Source: Streptomyces sp. H39-S7 (GTDB lineage Bacteria; Actinomycetota; Actinomycetes; Streptomycetales; Streptomycetaceae). From it: a DNA stretch of 64,000 nucleotides. Each line of letters opens with the position of its first letter. Within the stretch, counting starts at the first letter, position 1. The notes under the pieces were generated by a model. That model had not been told where the DNA came from, searched no databases, and was given only the letters and a program-made list of their open reading frames with translations. A program made the translations under genes and the position numbers. The stretch is taken from assembly GCF_027158205.1 (NCBI RefSeq), contig NZ_JAPVLU010000017.1, positions 120,073 through 184,072 on the forward strand, in the 5' to 3' direction. Below, in pieces: positions 54,840 through 63,891 of this stretch.

Positions 54840-55685
54840 ATGTCGACGCCGCCTGATCAGCCGAGCGCCTATCCGTATCCGGGTCCGCAGTCCGCCGCGC
54901 AGCCCTCGCCGGGGTTCGGGCCACCGGTCCCGGCGCAGCAGAACCCCTACGCGCAGCCGGTGCCGCAGCAACCCGGCCAGCCTGGGTCCTACTACGGACC
55001 GCAGGGTCCGCCACCGATACCGCAGATGCCCCCGCCGCCGCCCGGCGGTGCCTCAGGCGCCGGGAAGGCCGTCCTGTGGGCGGTCGTCGGGGCTGTGATC
55101 GCCTCCGCGCTCTGGGGCGGCGGGGTCTTCCTGCTCGGCGGGAAGGACGACAAGGGCGCGACCGCCGACCTCAAGGGGTACAAGCTCCAGTCCGACGTCT
55201 GCACGGTCGCCGAGGTCTCGGCCTTCAAGACCAAGTACCCGGAGACCGACACGTCTCCCGTGACCTACACGCTCAAGCACGACGCGCTGGACGACATGTA
55301 CTGCGACATGGACATGAAGGCCTCGGGCTCGTCCTACGCCGACGCCTACCTGTCCACGACGGTGCAGCTGCACAAGAAGACCGATCCGTCGGCCGAGTTC
55401 GAGGCGCAGTGGGAGAGCTACACGCAGCGCAAGGGCGACTACAAGGCCGAGAAGATCACCGGTTTCGGTGACGCGGCCTATCTCATCACCGAGGACACCA
55501 TCAGCGGCTCGTCCGGCTCGCGCTCGGTGAAGCTCGCTGTACGGGACGGCTGGATGACGTATCAGATGGCCTGGAGCATGTACCTGTCCTCGCTCGACAA
55601 GGACAAGTCGCCGCCGTCGGTGAGCGAGGTCACGGGCTGGGTGAAGAGCTCCACCACGGCGACGCTGGCCAAGCTGAAGAACTGA
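54840..55685 (+). CDS. Proline-rich membrane-anchored protein
   Basis: The 281-aa protein has an N-terminal disordered Pro/Gln/Tyr/Gly-rich stretch of about 75 residues (many YPYP, QPG, PPPPPGG runs). One transmembrane helix ([24 protein letters not shown]) follows, then an extracellular ~175-aa domain with two Cys ([11 protein letters not shown] and MYCDMDM). This layout occurs often in Streptomyces envelope proteins; function unknown. ATG 54840 is 20 bp after a hairpin. It converges on holA. Confidence 0.82.
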   Translation: MSTPPDQPSAYPYPGPQSAAQPSPGFGPPVPAQQNPYAQPVPQQPGQPGSYYGPQGPPPIPQMPPPPPGGASGAGKAVLWAVVGAVIASALWGGGVFLLGGKDDKGATADLKGYKLQSDVCTVAEVSAFKTKYPETDTSPVTYTLKHDALDDMYCDMDMKASGSSYADAYLSTTVQLHKKTDPSAEFEAQWESYTQRKGDYKAEKITGFGDAAYLITEDTISGSSGSRSVKLAVRDGWMTYQMAWSMYLSSLDKDKSPPSVSEVTGWVKSSTTATLAKLKN

Positions 55686-55729
55686 GGGCGTCCGCGTCCG
55701 CAGGAGAGTTCGGTGGGCCGTCCGCGACG

Positions 55730-56716
55730 CTACGAGCGGGCGCGGGCGGCCCGGGCCACGGCCCCGACCGCCTTCTCCAGGGCGTACGCCGGGTCCGCGC
55801 TGCCGCCCTTGACCGCGGCGTCCGCCTCGGCGACGGCGCGCAGCGCGGCGGAGACCCCGTCGCCGGTCCAGCCGCGCATCTGCTGACGCACCCGGTCGAT
55901 CTTCCACGGGGGCATGCCGAGGTCGCGGGCGAGCTGGCCGGGGTTGGCGCCGCGGGGGGCGGAGGCGAGCTTGCCGATGGCGCGCACGCCCGACGCGAGG
56001 GCGAAGGTGATGCCGGGCAGCGGCTGGCCCACCGAGAGGGCCCAGCGCAGCCGCTCCAGCGCCTCCGCGGTCCGGCCGGTGACGGCGAAGTCGGCGACCT
56101 CGAAGCCGGTGGCCTCGGCGCGGCCGGTGTAGTACCGGGCGACGACGGCCTCGTCGATCGTGCCCTCGACGTCCGCGACGAGCTGGGTGGCGGCGCTGGC
56201 CAGCTCGCGCAGGTCGCTGCCGATGGCGTCGACCAGCGTCTGGGTGGCCTCGGGGGTCGCGGAGCGGCCCAGGGTGCGGAACTCGTTCCGGACGAACGCC
56301 AGCCGGTCGGCCGGCTTGGTCATCTTGGGGCAGGCGACCTCACGGGCCCCCGCCTTGCGGGCCGCGTCCAGCAGGGCCTTGCCCTTGGCGCCGCCGGCGT
56401 GCAGCAGCACCAGGGTGATCTCCTCGGCCGGCGAGTCCAGGTACGCCTTGACGTCCTTGATCGTGTCCGCGCCGAGGTCGTGCGCGTCGCGCACGATGAC
56501 GACCTTGCGCTCGGCGAAGAGCGAGGGGCTGGTCAGCTCGGCGAGCGTGCCGGGCTGCAGCGCGCCGGGGGCGAGGTCGCGCACGTCCGTGTCGGCGTCG
56601 GCGGCGCGCGCCGCCACGATCACCTCGCGCACGGCGCGGTCGAGCAGCAGGTCCTCCTGGCCCACGGCGAGCGTGAGCGGAGCGAGCAGATCGTCTGGGG
56701 AACTCTTCCTGGCCAT
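55730..56716 (-). CDS. holA: DNA polymerase III subunit delta
   Basis: HolA forms part of the clamp loader that opens and places the beta clamp. The start at ATG 56716 gives 328 aa. It has the delta-subunit opening LTLAVGQEDLLLDRAVREV and the AAA-like core SLFAERKVVIVRDAHDLG...EEITLVLLHAGGAKGKALLD; no functional Walker A is expected. In related genomes it follows comEA-comEC; here an ArsR/MFS and APC segment intervenes. Confidence 0.93.
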   Translation of the reverse strand: MARKSSPDDLLAPLTLAVGQEDLLLDRAVREVIVAARAADADTDVRDLAPGALQPGTLAELTSPSLFAERKVVIVRDAHDLGADTIKDVKAYLDSPAEEITLVLLHAGGAKGKALLDAARKAGAREVACPKMTKPADRLAFVRNEFRTLGRSATPEATQTLVDAIGSDLRELASAATQLVADVEGTIDEAVVARYYTGRAEATGFEVADFAVTGRTAEALERLRWALSVGQPLPGITFALASGVRAIGKLASAPRGANPGQLARDLGMPPWKIDRVRQQMRGWTGDGVSAALRAVAEADAAVKGGSADPAYALEKAVGAVARAARARS

Positions 56717-56773
56717 CGCGGACCAGCATCCCACGGGGCACCGACAGTGGCGGCCATGGCGGAGAATGGTCCG

Positions 56774-57028
56774 GTGAGCTACGTACGACATGTCCTGGTG
56801 CTGCCCGACCGCGATGCCGCGGAGGAGGCCGCGGAGGCCGCCGTGGAGCGGTTCGGCCTCCCCTTCGAACCGCAGCTGGTCCGTGACGCGCTGGCGGGCG
56901 AGGACGACGCCGAGGACGCCCAGTGGCTGGTCGTGGTGGAGGACGAGGAGAGCCGCCTCGACGCCGCCGCCCTGCACGCCCTGGCGGAGGAATACGACGG
57001 CTGGCGCGAGCAGCCCCGCGAGGAGTGA
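56774..57028 (+). CDS. Small uncharacterised acidic protein
   Basis: The 84-aa product starts at GTG 56774 (MSYVRHVLVLPDRDAAEEAAEAAVERFG) and is rich in Glu/Ala/Asp with likely alternating beta and alpha segments, like an ACT- or ferredoxin-like small fold. I know no function. It is divergent from holA, sharing a 57-bp intergenic region. Codon bias supports it being real. Confidence 0.75.
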   Translation: MSYVRHVLVLPDRDAAEEAAEAAVERFGLPFEPQLVRDALAGEDDAEDAQWLVVVEDEESRLDAAALHALAEEYDGWREQPREE

Positions 57029-57105
57029 GCCGGGCGGGACCTACGTCCGCAGATGTAGGGCCGCGGCCTGTGGTGGCGCGGGGCGGCGATCGGTAGCGTC
57101 GCGGG

Positions 57106-57633
57106 ATGACGACACCTGCCGCGCCGCTCACGCCCCCCTCCTCCTCTGCCGCTGCCCTCTCCGCCACTTCGCCTCCTCCCGTTCCGGACGGGCCCCGGAG
57201 CCTGCGGCAGCGCAGGGACGGGGCGCTGCACCGGCTGGAACACGACGCGGACGTATGGGTGGCCACCGCAGACGCCCAGGGCGCGCCGTGTCTGGTGCCG
57301 CTGTTCTTCCTGTGGGACGGCGAGGCGCTGTGGCTGTCCACCCGCGGTACAAATCCGACCGGCCGCAATCTGCGGGACAGCGGGCTGCTGCGGGTCTGCC
57401 TCGGGCACACCCGCGATGTCGTCCAGATCGACGCGACGGCCCGGACCCTGACCGCGGCGGAGCTTCCCGTCGAGATCGGCGACGCCTTCGCCGCGAAGGG
57501 CGACTGGGATCCCCGCGCCGACGGACCGTCCTATCTGTGGTTCCGGGTCCAGCCCCACACCATTCAGGCGTGGGGCACCGTGGCCGAGTTGAAGGACCGG
57601 GACCTGATGCGCGACGGGCAGTGGCTGCTCTAG
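57106..57633 (+). CDS. Pyridoxamine 5'-phosphate oxidase-like flavin-binding protein
   Basis: The 175-aa protein has a 35-residue Pro/Ser/Ala-rich N-terminus, then a split beta-barrel of the PNPOx superfamily (WVATADAQGAPCLVPLFFLWDGEALWLSTRGTNPTGRNLRDSG). The arginine and glycine pattern fits FMN or F420-binding members, such as those acting on small flavin or deazaflavin substrates. True function is not predictable. Confidence 0.8.
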   Translation: MTTPAAPLTPPSSSAAALSATSPPPVPDGPRSLRQRRDGALHRLEHDADVWVATADAQGAPCLVPLFFLWDGEALWLSTRGTNPTGRNLRDSGLLRVCLGHTRDVVQIDATARTLTAAELPVEIGDAFAAKGDWDPRADGPSYLWFRVQPHTIQAWGTVAELKDRDLMRDGQWLL

Positions 57634-57655
57634 CAAGAATCGGGCGAGGTCGATA

Positions 57656-57667
57656 GATCACGTGATC
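57656..57667. promoter_or_regulatory. Perfect 12-bp palindrome, possible operator
   Basis: GATCACGTGATC is a perfect palindrome in the AT-richer gap before the APC permease gene, 63 bp upstream of its probable -35. It could bind a dimeric regulator; the regulator is unknown. Confidence 0.35.
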
Positions 57668-57729
57668 CATTGCTTCGCATACACCATGGAACGGCGATAT
57701 TGACGACGGATTTCGTTGTTCTGAATCTC

Positions 57730-57759
57730 TTGACGCGTTCTTGGCGCCCGGGGTTTGAT
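57730..57759 (+). promoter_or_regulatory. Putative promoter of the APC permease gene
   Basis: TTGACG at 57730-57735 and TTTGAT at 57754-57759 with an 18-bp spacer. Transcription would start near 57766, coinciding with an ATG at 57767, so a leaderless longer form is possible. Confidence 0.4.
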
Positions 57760-57844
57760 GCCGGGGATGAAGCGGCCGTTCCGCTTCGAGTTTCCCTGGA
57801 CCGGAGGCGGTAAGCCCCCTCAGCACCATCCGATCGGACCCTGC

Positions 57845-59293
57845 ATGACTGACACGCTGCGTCCTCCGCACTCCCCCATCGCGCCGCCCGTCACCCCGCC
57901 GAAGGCCCTCACCCGGTCCATCGGCGTGGTCGGCGGCACGCTGCTGACGCTCTCCTGCCTGACGCCCGCCTCGTCGCTCTTCGTCATCGTCCCGGGCCTC
58001 TTCGGGGACCTGGGCACCGGGACGGCGCTGACGATCGTGATCGCGGCCGTGCTGTGCGTCGCGGTGGCCTTCTGCTACTCCGAGCTGGGGACGCTGATCC
58101 CGAGCGCCGGTGGCGAGTACGCCATGGTCGGGACGTTGATCGGACGGCTGGCGGGCTGGATCGTCTTCATCCTGTCGCTGATCGTGGTGATGATCGTGCC
58201 GCCGATCATCGCGCTCGGCACCGGCGAGTACCTCGAACCGATCATGCACATCGACGGCCAGCTGGCGGGCGCGGGCGTCATGCTGCTCGCCACCGTCATG
58301 GGACTGCTCGACCTGCGGGCGAATGCCTGGATCACCGGCATCTTCCTGGTCCTGGAGGTCATCGCGGCCGGAGTGGTCGCCGTGCTCGGCTTCTCGCACT
58401 CCTCCCGTCCCGCGTCCACGCTCATCCACCCGGTCGTCGAGGCGACCGGCGGCGCGCCGGGCAGCCCGGTCACCGCGGCCCTGACCGGCGGCGCGATCGT
58501 CGCGGGGCTCGCGGTCGCGCTCTTCGTGCTGCAGGGATTCAGCACGGCGGTGTACCTGTCGGAGGAGATGGAGAACCCGCGCCGCAACGTCTCGCGGACC
58601 GTCCTGTGGACGCTGGGCATCGGTGCCGTGGTCGTCATCGTCCCCACCATCGCGATCACGCTGGGCGCGCCCGACATGCAGACCCTGACCGAGGGCAACC
58701 TCTCGGCGATGGTGAAGGCCTGGAGCAACTCCGCCGTGGGGACGTTCGTCAGCCTCTGCATCGCGCTCGCGATCATCAACGCGGGCATCGTCATGGTCAT
58801 CCAGAACTCCCGGGTGCTCTACGCCTCGGCCCGCGACCGCGCCTGGCCACGACCGGTCAACAAGGCGTTCTCCACGCTGAGCGGCCGGTTCGGCTCCCCG
58901 TGGGTCGCCACCCTCGCCGTCGGCGTACCGGGCGCCGCGCTCTGCTACGCGCCGCTGGACACGCTCACCAACGTCACCGGGGTCGCGGTCGCCGGCATGT
59001 ACCTGCTGGTCGCGATCGCCGCCCTCGCCTCCCGGCGCGGCGGCCACAAGTCCCGCCCCGCGTGGCGGATGCCGCTGTGGCCGGCCATCCCGGCGGTCCT
59101 GGTGCTGGTGATGGCCCGCATCCTGTACGTGCAGGAGATCAAGGACCTCGCGATCACCGGCGCCATCGTGGCCGTCGCCTGCCTGTACTGGCTCCTCTAC
59201 CTGCGCCCCCGGCAGGACACCCGCTGGGTGATCACCGTCCCTGAGGATCAACTCGGCCTGGAGGACGAACCGGTGACGCGCGCGGCCGTCTGA
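57845..59293 (+). CDS. APC-superfamily amino acid permease
   Basis: The 482-aa form has about twelve helices. Motifs include the first-helix SIGVVGGTLLTLSCLTPASSLF, helix-3 SELGTLIPSAGGEYAMVG and helix-6 to 8 GFSTAVYLSEEMENPRRNVSRTVLW, which is typical of APC transporters. Substrate is not predictable. The ATG at 57845 lacks a clear ribosome-binding site, and an ATG at 57767 near the predicted transcription start is a second candidate, adding 26 residues with poorer bias. The intergenic gap before it (57634-57844) holds the palindrome and promoter. Confidence 0.85.
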   Translation: MTDTLRPPHSPIAPPVTPPKALTRSIGVVGGTLLTLSCLTPASSLFVIVPGLFGDLGTGTALTIVIAAVLCVAVAFCYSELGTLIPSAGGEYAMVGTLIGRLAGWIVFILSLIVVMIVPPIIALGTGEYLEPIMHIDGQLAGAGVMLLATVMGLLDLRANAWITGIFLVLEVIAAGVVAVLGFSHSSRPASTLIHPVVEATGGAPGSPVTAALTGGAIVAGLAVALFVLQGFSTAVYLSEEMENPRRNVSRTVLWTLGIGAVVVIVPTIAITLGAPDMQTLTEGNLSAMVKAWSNSAVGTFVSLCIALAIINAGIVMVIQNSRVLYASARDRAWPRPVNKAFSTLSGRFGSPWVATLAVGVPGAALCYAPLDTLTNVTGVAVAGMYLLVAIAALASRRGGHKSRPAWRMPLWPAIPAVLVLVMARILYVQEIKDLAITGAIVAVACLYWLLYLRPRQDTRWVITVPEDQLGLEDEPVTRAAV

Positions 59294-59313
59294 CCGCCCC
59301 CGGCCACGCCACG

Positions 59314-60594
59314 TCAGGCCGGCTCCATCGCGGTGACCTCCCGGGCCGGGATCTCCTCCTGGTCCGGGAGTTCGCGTATCCGGGGTACCGGCGAGGGCAG
59401 CAGCCACAGGACGCACAGCACTCCGCCCACGGTGGCGATCCACAGCGTGGGCCGCAGTCCGAGGGTCGAGCCGAGCACGCCGCCCGCGAGCGCGCCGAGC
59501 GGACGGATGCCGTGGTTGAGCATGCGGGAGGCCCCGGTCACGCGGGCCCGCAGCCGGTCGGGAATGACGGCGCTCTGCAGGGAGCCGCTGGCTATGTCCA
59601 GCACCATCACCCCGAATCCGGCGAAGAATTCGGCGAGGAAGAGCAGGGCGAGGATCAGCGGAGTGGGTCCGCCGGCCAACGGCACCAGGATCAGCGGGGC
59701 GGGGAAGGCCACGAAGCCGAGGACGACCGCCGGGCCGATCCCGATCCGCCGGACGATCCGGCCGCCGAGGGTCGCACCGATGAGCCCGCCGACCGCGCCG
59801 GCGCCGATCACCAGCCCCAGCACGCCCGCGTTCAGGCCCAGTTCACCGATCGCGTAGAGCACGACGATGGTGTGGAAGACGAAGTTGAAGAAGTTCACGG
59901 TCGCGGCGGCGGCCAGCAGCGGGCGCAGGACGCGGGAGCCCGCGATGAACCGCAGCCCGGCGGTGAAGTGCCCCTTCTCCACCTCGGCGGCCGGCGGTTC
60001 CGCCGGGGAGATGCGCGCCAGGAAGCCGGCCGAGACGAGATACGAGACGGCGTCGATGAGCAGCGTGAGCGGCGCGGCGAGTATCTGCACCAGCAGACCG
60101 CCCACGCTGGGGCCCGCCACGAAGGAGAACGCCCGGCTGCCGTTGACGAGCGCGTTGCCGTCCACGTACTGGCCGGGCCGCACGAGGGAGACGAAGAGCG
60201 TGGCGTTGGAGACGTCGAAGGCGACGCTGCAGGCCCCCACGGCGAAGGCGATCACATAGAGGTGGGTGAGGGTCAGCCCGCCCAGGGCGTAGGCCGCGGG
60301 CAGCGAGAACATCAGCACGGCGCGGACCAGGTCGGCCGCGATCATGATGCGCCGCCGATCGCCCCGCCGATCGGCCCAGGCCCCCGCGGGCAGCGAGAAC
60401 AGCAGCGCGGGCAGCAGGCCCGCTGCCGACAGCCAGCCCATCTGCGCGGCGTCCGCGTGCAGCACCAGGACGGCCGCGAGCGGTATCGCGAGGAACGACA
60501 CCTGGTCGCCGAAGAGCGAGACGGTCTGGCCCGTCCAGTACCGGCGGAACGCGCGTTCGCGCAGCAGAACCGGCATGCGCCCGGCGATGTTCAT
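59314..60594 (-). CDS. MFS transporter (12 helices)
   Basis: The 426-aa protein has about twelve helices. The family-type marks are the N-terminal FRRYWTGQTVSLFGDQVSFLAIPLAAVLVL, motif A AGAWADRRGDRRRIMIAAD and the repeat GAGAVGGLIGATLGGRIVRRIG. It resembles the enterobactin-exporter-like MFS_3 group of efflux proteins. It is the second gene of an operon with the ArsR-type regulator, which lies 2 bp upstream. Confidence 0.92.
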   Translation of the reverse strand: MNIAGRMPVLLRERAFRRYWTGQTVSLFGDQVSFLAIPLAAVLVLHADAAQMGWLSAAGLLPALLFSLPAGAWADRRGDRRRIMIAADLVRAVLMFSLPAAYALGGLTLTHLYVIAFAVGACSVAFDVSNATLFVSLVRPGQYVDGNALVNGSRAFSFVAGPSVGGLLVQILAAPLTLLIDAVSYLVSAGFLARISPAEPPAAEVEKGHFTAGLRFIAGSRVLRPLLAAAATVNFFNFVFHTIVVLYAIGELGLNAGVLGLVIGAGAVGGLIGATLGGRIVRRIGIGPAVVLGFVAFPAPLILVPLAGGPTPLILALLFLAEFFAGFGVMVLDIASGSLQSAVIPDRLRARVTGASRMLNHGIRPLGALAGGVLGSTLGLRPTLWIATVGGVLCVLWLLPSPVPRIRELPDQEEIPAREVTAMEPA

Positions 60595-60596
60595 GT

Positions 60597-61208
60597 CTAC
60601 TCCTCGGCTGCGTCCGCGGTGGGAGTGGGGGTGGAGGTGGGGGCGGCCCGGTCCAGGAAGGCGATCCGCAGGTAGGAGACGCGCCGCGCGCCCTCGGGAC
60701 GGAGCGCGGGATCCGTTTCACGGTCCGCGAACGCCTCCAGCAGCTCGTCCACCTTGGCGCCCAGCGCGGACAGTTCCCCGGGCGTGAGGTAGAGCGACGT
60801 GTCGCCGAACTGCTCCGCCTCCTGCCAGGCGCGCGACAGTTCACGGCGGCTCTCCAGCGCCTTGGTCATCTTCTGGAAGTAGTTCTCGGCGACGGCGACG
60901 GTGAGCGCGTCAGCCGCCTCCGCCACCGCCGGATCGTCCGAGTAGCCGGGCCAGTCCGTGAAGCGCGCCGTGGCCCGCCACGGCTTCTGCCGGCCGTGAC
61001 CGCCCTCCGCCTCCTCGACCAGCCCGAACCTGGCCAGCACCCGCAGGTGGTAGGAGCAGCTGGCGACGGACTCCCCCGTCAGCTCGGCGGCTCGCGTCGC
61101 GGTGAAGGGGCCTTCCCGGTGGAGCAGCCCGGTGAGCATCATCCGCGTCGGGTGGGCGTAGGCCCGCAGGGCGCGTGGGTCGGTGAGCTGTATCTGCCTC
61201 TCGGTCAT
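60597..61208 (-). CDS. ArsR-like winged-helix regulator
   Basis: The 203-aa protein has an N-terminal winged helix (DPRALRAYAHPTRMMLTGLLHREGPFTATRAAELTGESVASCSYHLRVLARFGLVEEAEGGHG) and a longer C-terminal helical part that may bind a ligand or dimerise. It is transcribed together with the MFS exporter, suggesting it controls drug or metabolite efflux through the repeat array immediately upstream. It carries no recognisable metal-binding Cys of the classical ArsR. Confidence 0.9.
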   Translation of the reverse strand: MTERQIQLTDPRALRAYAHPTRMMLTGLLHREGPFTATRAAELTGESVASCSYHLRVLARFGLVEEAEGGHGRQKPWRATARFTDWPGYSDDPAVAEAADALTVAVAENYFQKMTKALESRRELSRAWQEAEQFGDTSLYLTPGELSALGAKVDELLEAFADRETDPALRPEGARRVSYLRIAFLDRAAPTSTPTPTADAAEE

Positions 61209-61209
61209 G

Positions 61210-61257
61210 ATGTAAAGATACCTTTAGAAAGAAACCTTTACAACGAAGTCTTTACAT
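61210..61257 (-). promoter_or_regulatory. Repeat-type operator and promoter of the ArsR/MFS operon
   Basis: The block is AT-rich in a GC-rich genome. Direct repeats CCTTTAG, CCTTTAC and TCTTTAC begin at 61221, 61235 and 61249, exactly 14 bp apart. The outer ATGTAAAGA (61210-61218) and TCTTTACAT (61249-61257) are inverted. This fits a winged-helix repressor operator lying over the operon start. The last few bases lie inside the end of comEC. Confidence 0.65.
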
Positions 61258-63891
61258 AGAACTCCCCACCAGGGTGAACCGTAGATCGTCCGCACGGTCC
61301 CCCAGCACCGCGACCGTCCCGTCCGTGTCCGTGCGCAGCACCCTCGCGCCCTGCGCGCGCAGCGCCGAGAGCGTGCGCGGGGCCGGGTGGCCGTACGGGT
61401 TGTCCGCGCCGCAGGAGATGAGGGCCAGGCGCGGTCCGAGCCGGGCCAGCAGGGCTGGGTCCTGGTACGCCGAGCCGTGGTGCGCGACCTTCAGCACGTC
61501 CACCCGGGGCAGGTCGGGGACGGCCGCCAGCAACTGCCGCTGGGCCGGCGGCTCCAGGTCGCCGAGCAGCAGGAACGTCAACCCCGTCGCACGCACCAGC
61601 AGGACGACGCTGGCGTCGTTCGGACCGTTGTCCGGCAGCGCCCCCGGGGTCGCGGGCGGCCAGAGCAGCTGCCACTCCAGTGCTCCCAGCCGGCGCCGCT
61701 CCCCCGCCACCGCGCGGACCACCGGGATCCGCGCCGCTGCCGCCTGTCGGCGGACGAAGGCCGCCTGCTCGGGCGGCTCGTCCAGCGTCGTGGTCTCGAT
61801 CGCGCCGACCGCGCGACCGCGCAGCACCCCCGCGAGGCCGTTCACATGGTCCGCGTGGAAGTGCGTCAGGATCAGCAGCGCGATCGAGGTCACCCCCAGC
61901 GACCGCAGGCACCGGTCGGCGAGGGCCGGCTCCGGCCCGGCGTCGATGACGACGGCCGAACCGCCCGCCCCGGACAGCACCAGGGAATCCCCCTGCCCCA
62001 CATCGCACATGGCGAGCCGCCAGCCGGGCGGCGGCCAGCCCGTGACGACGCGCGGGAGCGGTACGGGCCGCAGCACGGCGAGCAGCAGCAGGAGCGCGAC
62101 CGCCGCGCAGAGCCAGGGGCGGGCGGCGAGCCGGCGGCCCATGGTCACGACCGCCGCGGTGAGCGCGGCGAGCAGCAGGGCGCCGCCCCAGCCGCCGGGC
62201 CACCCGATCCCGGCGCCTGGCAGGGCCGCGCCCCGCCGGGCGACGACCGCGATCCAGCCGGTGGGCCACCCGGCGAGCCAGGCCAGCCATTCGGCGGCCG
62301 GCATCGCGAACGGCGCGGCGGCCAGCGCCCCGAACCCGAGCACCGTGGCCGGCCCCACCGCCAGTTCCGCGAGCAGGTTGCACGGGATCGCGACCAGGCT
62401 CACCTGCCCGGCGAGCACCACGATCACCGGAGCGCAGACCGCCTGCGCGGCGCCTGCCGCGCCCAGCGCCTCGGCCAGCCCCGCCGGCACCCCGCGGCGG
62501 CGCAGGGCCGCGCTCCACCGCGGGGAGATCGTCAACAGCGCGCCGGTGGCGAGCACGGAGAGCAGGAAGCCGTAGGAGCGCGCGAGCCAGGGATCGTAGA
62601 GGACGAGGAGCAGCACCGCCGCGGCCAGCGCGGGCAGCAGGGCGCGGCGGCGGCCGGTACCGATCGCCAGCAACGTGATCAGCCCGCAGGCGGCGGCCCG
62701 CAGCACGCTCGGGTCGGGACGGCAGACGATGACGAACGCGACGGTGAGCACCCCGCCGACGACCGCGGTCGCCCGCAGCGGGATCCCGATCCGCGGCGCG
62801 AGCCCGCGCCGCTCCGCGCGGATGGCGAGGCCGGGCGGACCGATGAGCAGCAACAGGACGATGGTGAGGTTCGAACCGGAGACCGCCGTCAGATGGGTCA
62901 GGTCCGTGGCCCGGAACGCCTCGCGCAGTTCCGGAGTCAGCCGGGAGGTGTCCCCGACGACCAGGCCGGGGAGCAGCGCCCGCGCATCGGGCGGCAGCCC
63001 GTCCGTCGCCGTGCGCAGACCAGCCCTGAGCCGGCCCGCGAAGCGCTGCGTCGCGCTCGGCGGCGCGATGACGCGGGGCGGCCCGCGCACCGACAGCACG
63101 GCGGCGCTCCGCTCGCCCGGCCGCGCGGGCGGTGCGATCCGTGCCGTCACGGCGACGCGGGTGGAGGGCAGCAGCCCCAGCCACGGATCGGCGGCCGACG
63201 CGGACATCCCGCGACCTGCCGGAACCCGCCCGGCCGAGCGGGCACCCCACCCCGGGCCTGCTCCCGGCCGCCCTTCCGGCCCCCGTCCCGAACCGGGGCC
63301 CGGCCGATCGGCCGTCTCGGCGATGACCAGGACCGGCGTACGGATCTCCGTGGTCACGCCGTGCGCGGTGACCCGGACAGCGTCCGCCTCGACCATCACG
63401 GCGTCCGGAGCGCGGGCCGCGCCCCGGACGTGCGGGCGGGTCGGCCTCGGATCGCCGGTGATCCGCAACTCGACGACAGCGCGGGCGTGTTCAACCGCCA
63501 GTTCGGGCAACGGCCCGCGATGACCGTCCGCCGCGTGCAGCGCGGCGACGGCCGTCGCCGCCGCAGCGCACAGCAGCGCGGTGGCGGTGGCCACCGCCGG
63601 ACCGGCGGCGGGACGCCCCCGCCCGGCCACCAGCAGCACCGCCCCCAGTACCGCGGTGACCACCGCGGTCCAGGCCGCCGCGCCCCCCGGCATCCCCAGC
63701 GCAACCGCCGACGCGAGCCAGGCGGCGAGGGCCGGCGGCACGAGCCGCAGGTCCGTGGGCCCCTCCTGGCGCGGATCGGCCGCGCCGAGCGGGGACGCGG
63801 CCGCCGCGTGCACGGCCGAGCGCGCCATGCCACCCGCCGTGTCCGCCCGGCGCCCTGCCGCAGCGCCGGGGCCCGCCCTGGGGCCGGTCAC
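61252..63891 (-). CDS. comEC: ComEC/Rec2-family DNA-uptake membrane protein
   Basis: The 879-aa protein has an N-terminal OB-fold-like region, a middle Competence membrane domain with about ten helices (AFRATDLTHLTAVSGSNLTIVLLLL) and a C-terminal metallo-beta-lactamase domain (CDVGQGDSLVL, ILTHFHADHVNGLAG, KVAHHGSAYQDPALL). In competent bacteria this protein forms the DNA-uptake channel and nuclease; streptomycetes carry it without known natural competence. The GTG start overlaps the comEA stop (GTGA), so they are coupled. The stop lies inside the operator of the next operon. Confidence 0.93.
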   Translation of the reverse strand: MTGPRAGPGAAAGRRADTAGGMARSAVHAAAASPLGAADPRQEGPTDLRLVPPALAAWLASAVALGMPGGAAAWTAVVTAVLGAVLLVAGRGRPAAGPAVATATALLCAAAATAVAALHAADGHRGPLPELAVEHARAVVELRITGDPRPTRPHVRGAARAPDAVMVEADAVRVTAHGVTTEIRTPVLVIAETADRPGPGSGRGPEGRPGAGPGWGARSAGRVPAGRGMSASAADPWLGLLPSTRVAVTARIAPPARPGERSAAVLSVRGPPRVIAPPSATQRFAGRLRAGLRTATDGLPPDARALLPGLVVGDTSRLTPELREAFRATDLTHLTAVSGSNLTIVLLLLIGPPGLAIRAERRGLAPRIGIPLRATAVVGGVLTVAFVIVCRPDPSVLRAAACGLITLLAIGTGRRRALLPALAAAVLLLVLYDPWLARSYGFLLSVLATGALLTISPRWSAALRRRGVPAGLAEALGAAGAAQAVCAPVIVVLAGQVSLVAIPCNLLAELAVGPATVLGFGALAAAPFAMPAAEWLAWLAGWPTGWIAVVARRGAALPGAGIGWPGGWGGALLLAALTAAVVTMGRRLAARPWLCAAVALLLLLAVLRPVPLPRVVTGWPPPGWRLAMCDVGQGDSLVLSGAGGSAVVIDAGPEPALADRCLRSLGVTSIALLILTHFHADHVNGLAGVLRGRAVGAIETTTLDEPPEQAAFVRRQAAAARIPVVRAVAGERRRLGALEWQLLWPPATPGALPDNGPNDASVVLLVRATGLTFLLLGDLEPPAQRQLLAAVPDLPRVDVLKVAHHGSAYQDPALLARLGPRLALISCGADNPYGHPAPRTLSALRAQGARVLRTDTDGTVAVLGDRADDLRFTLVGSSM

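Noticed and set aside
54165..54971. Upstream extension of the lepA frame
   Set aside because: It would run through the divergent rpsT gene and its promoter; the GTG at 54164 is preceded by a ribosome-binding site and begins the conserved LepA N-terminus.
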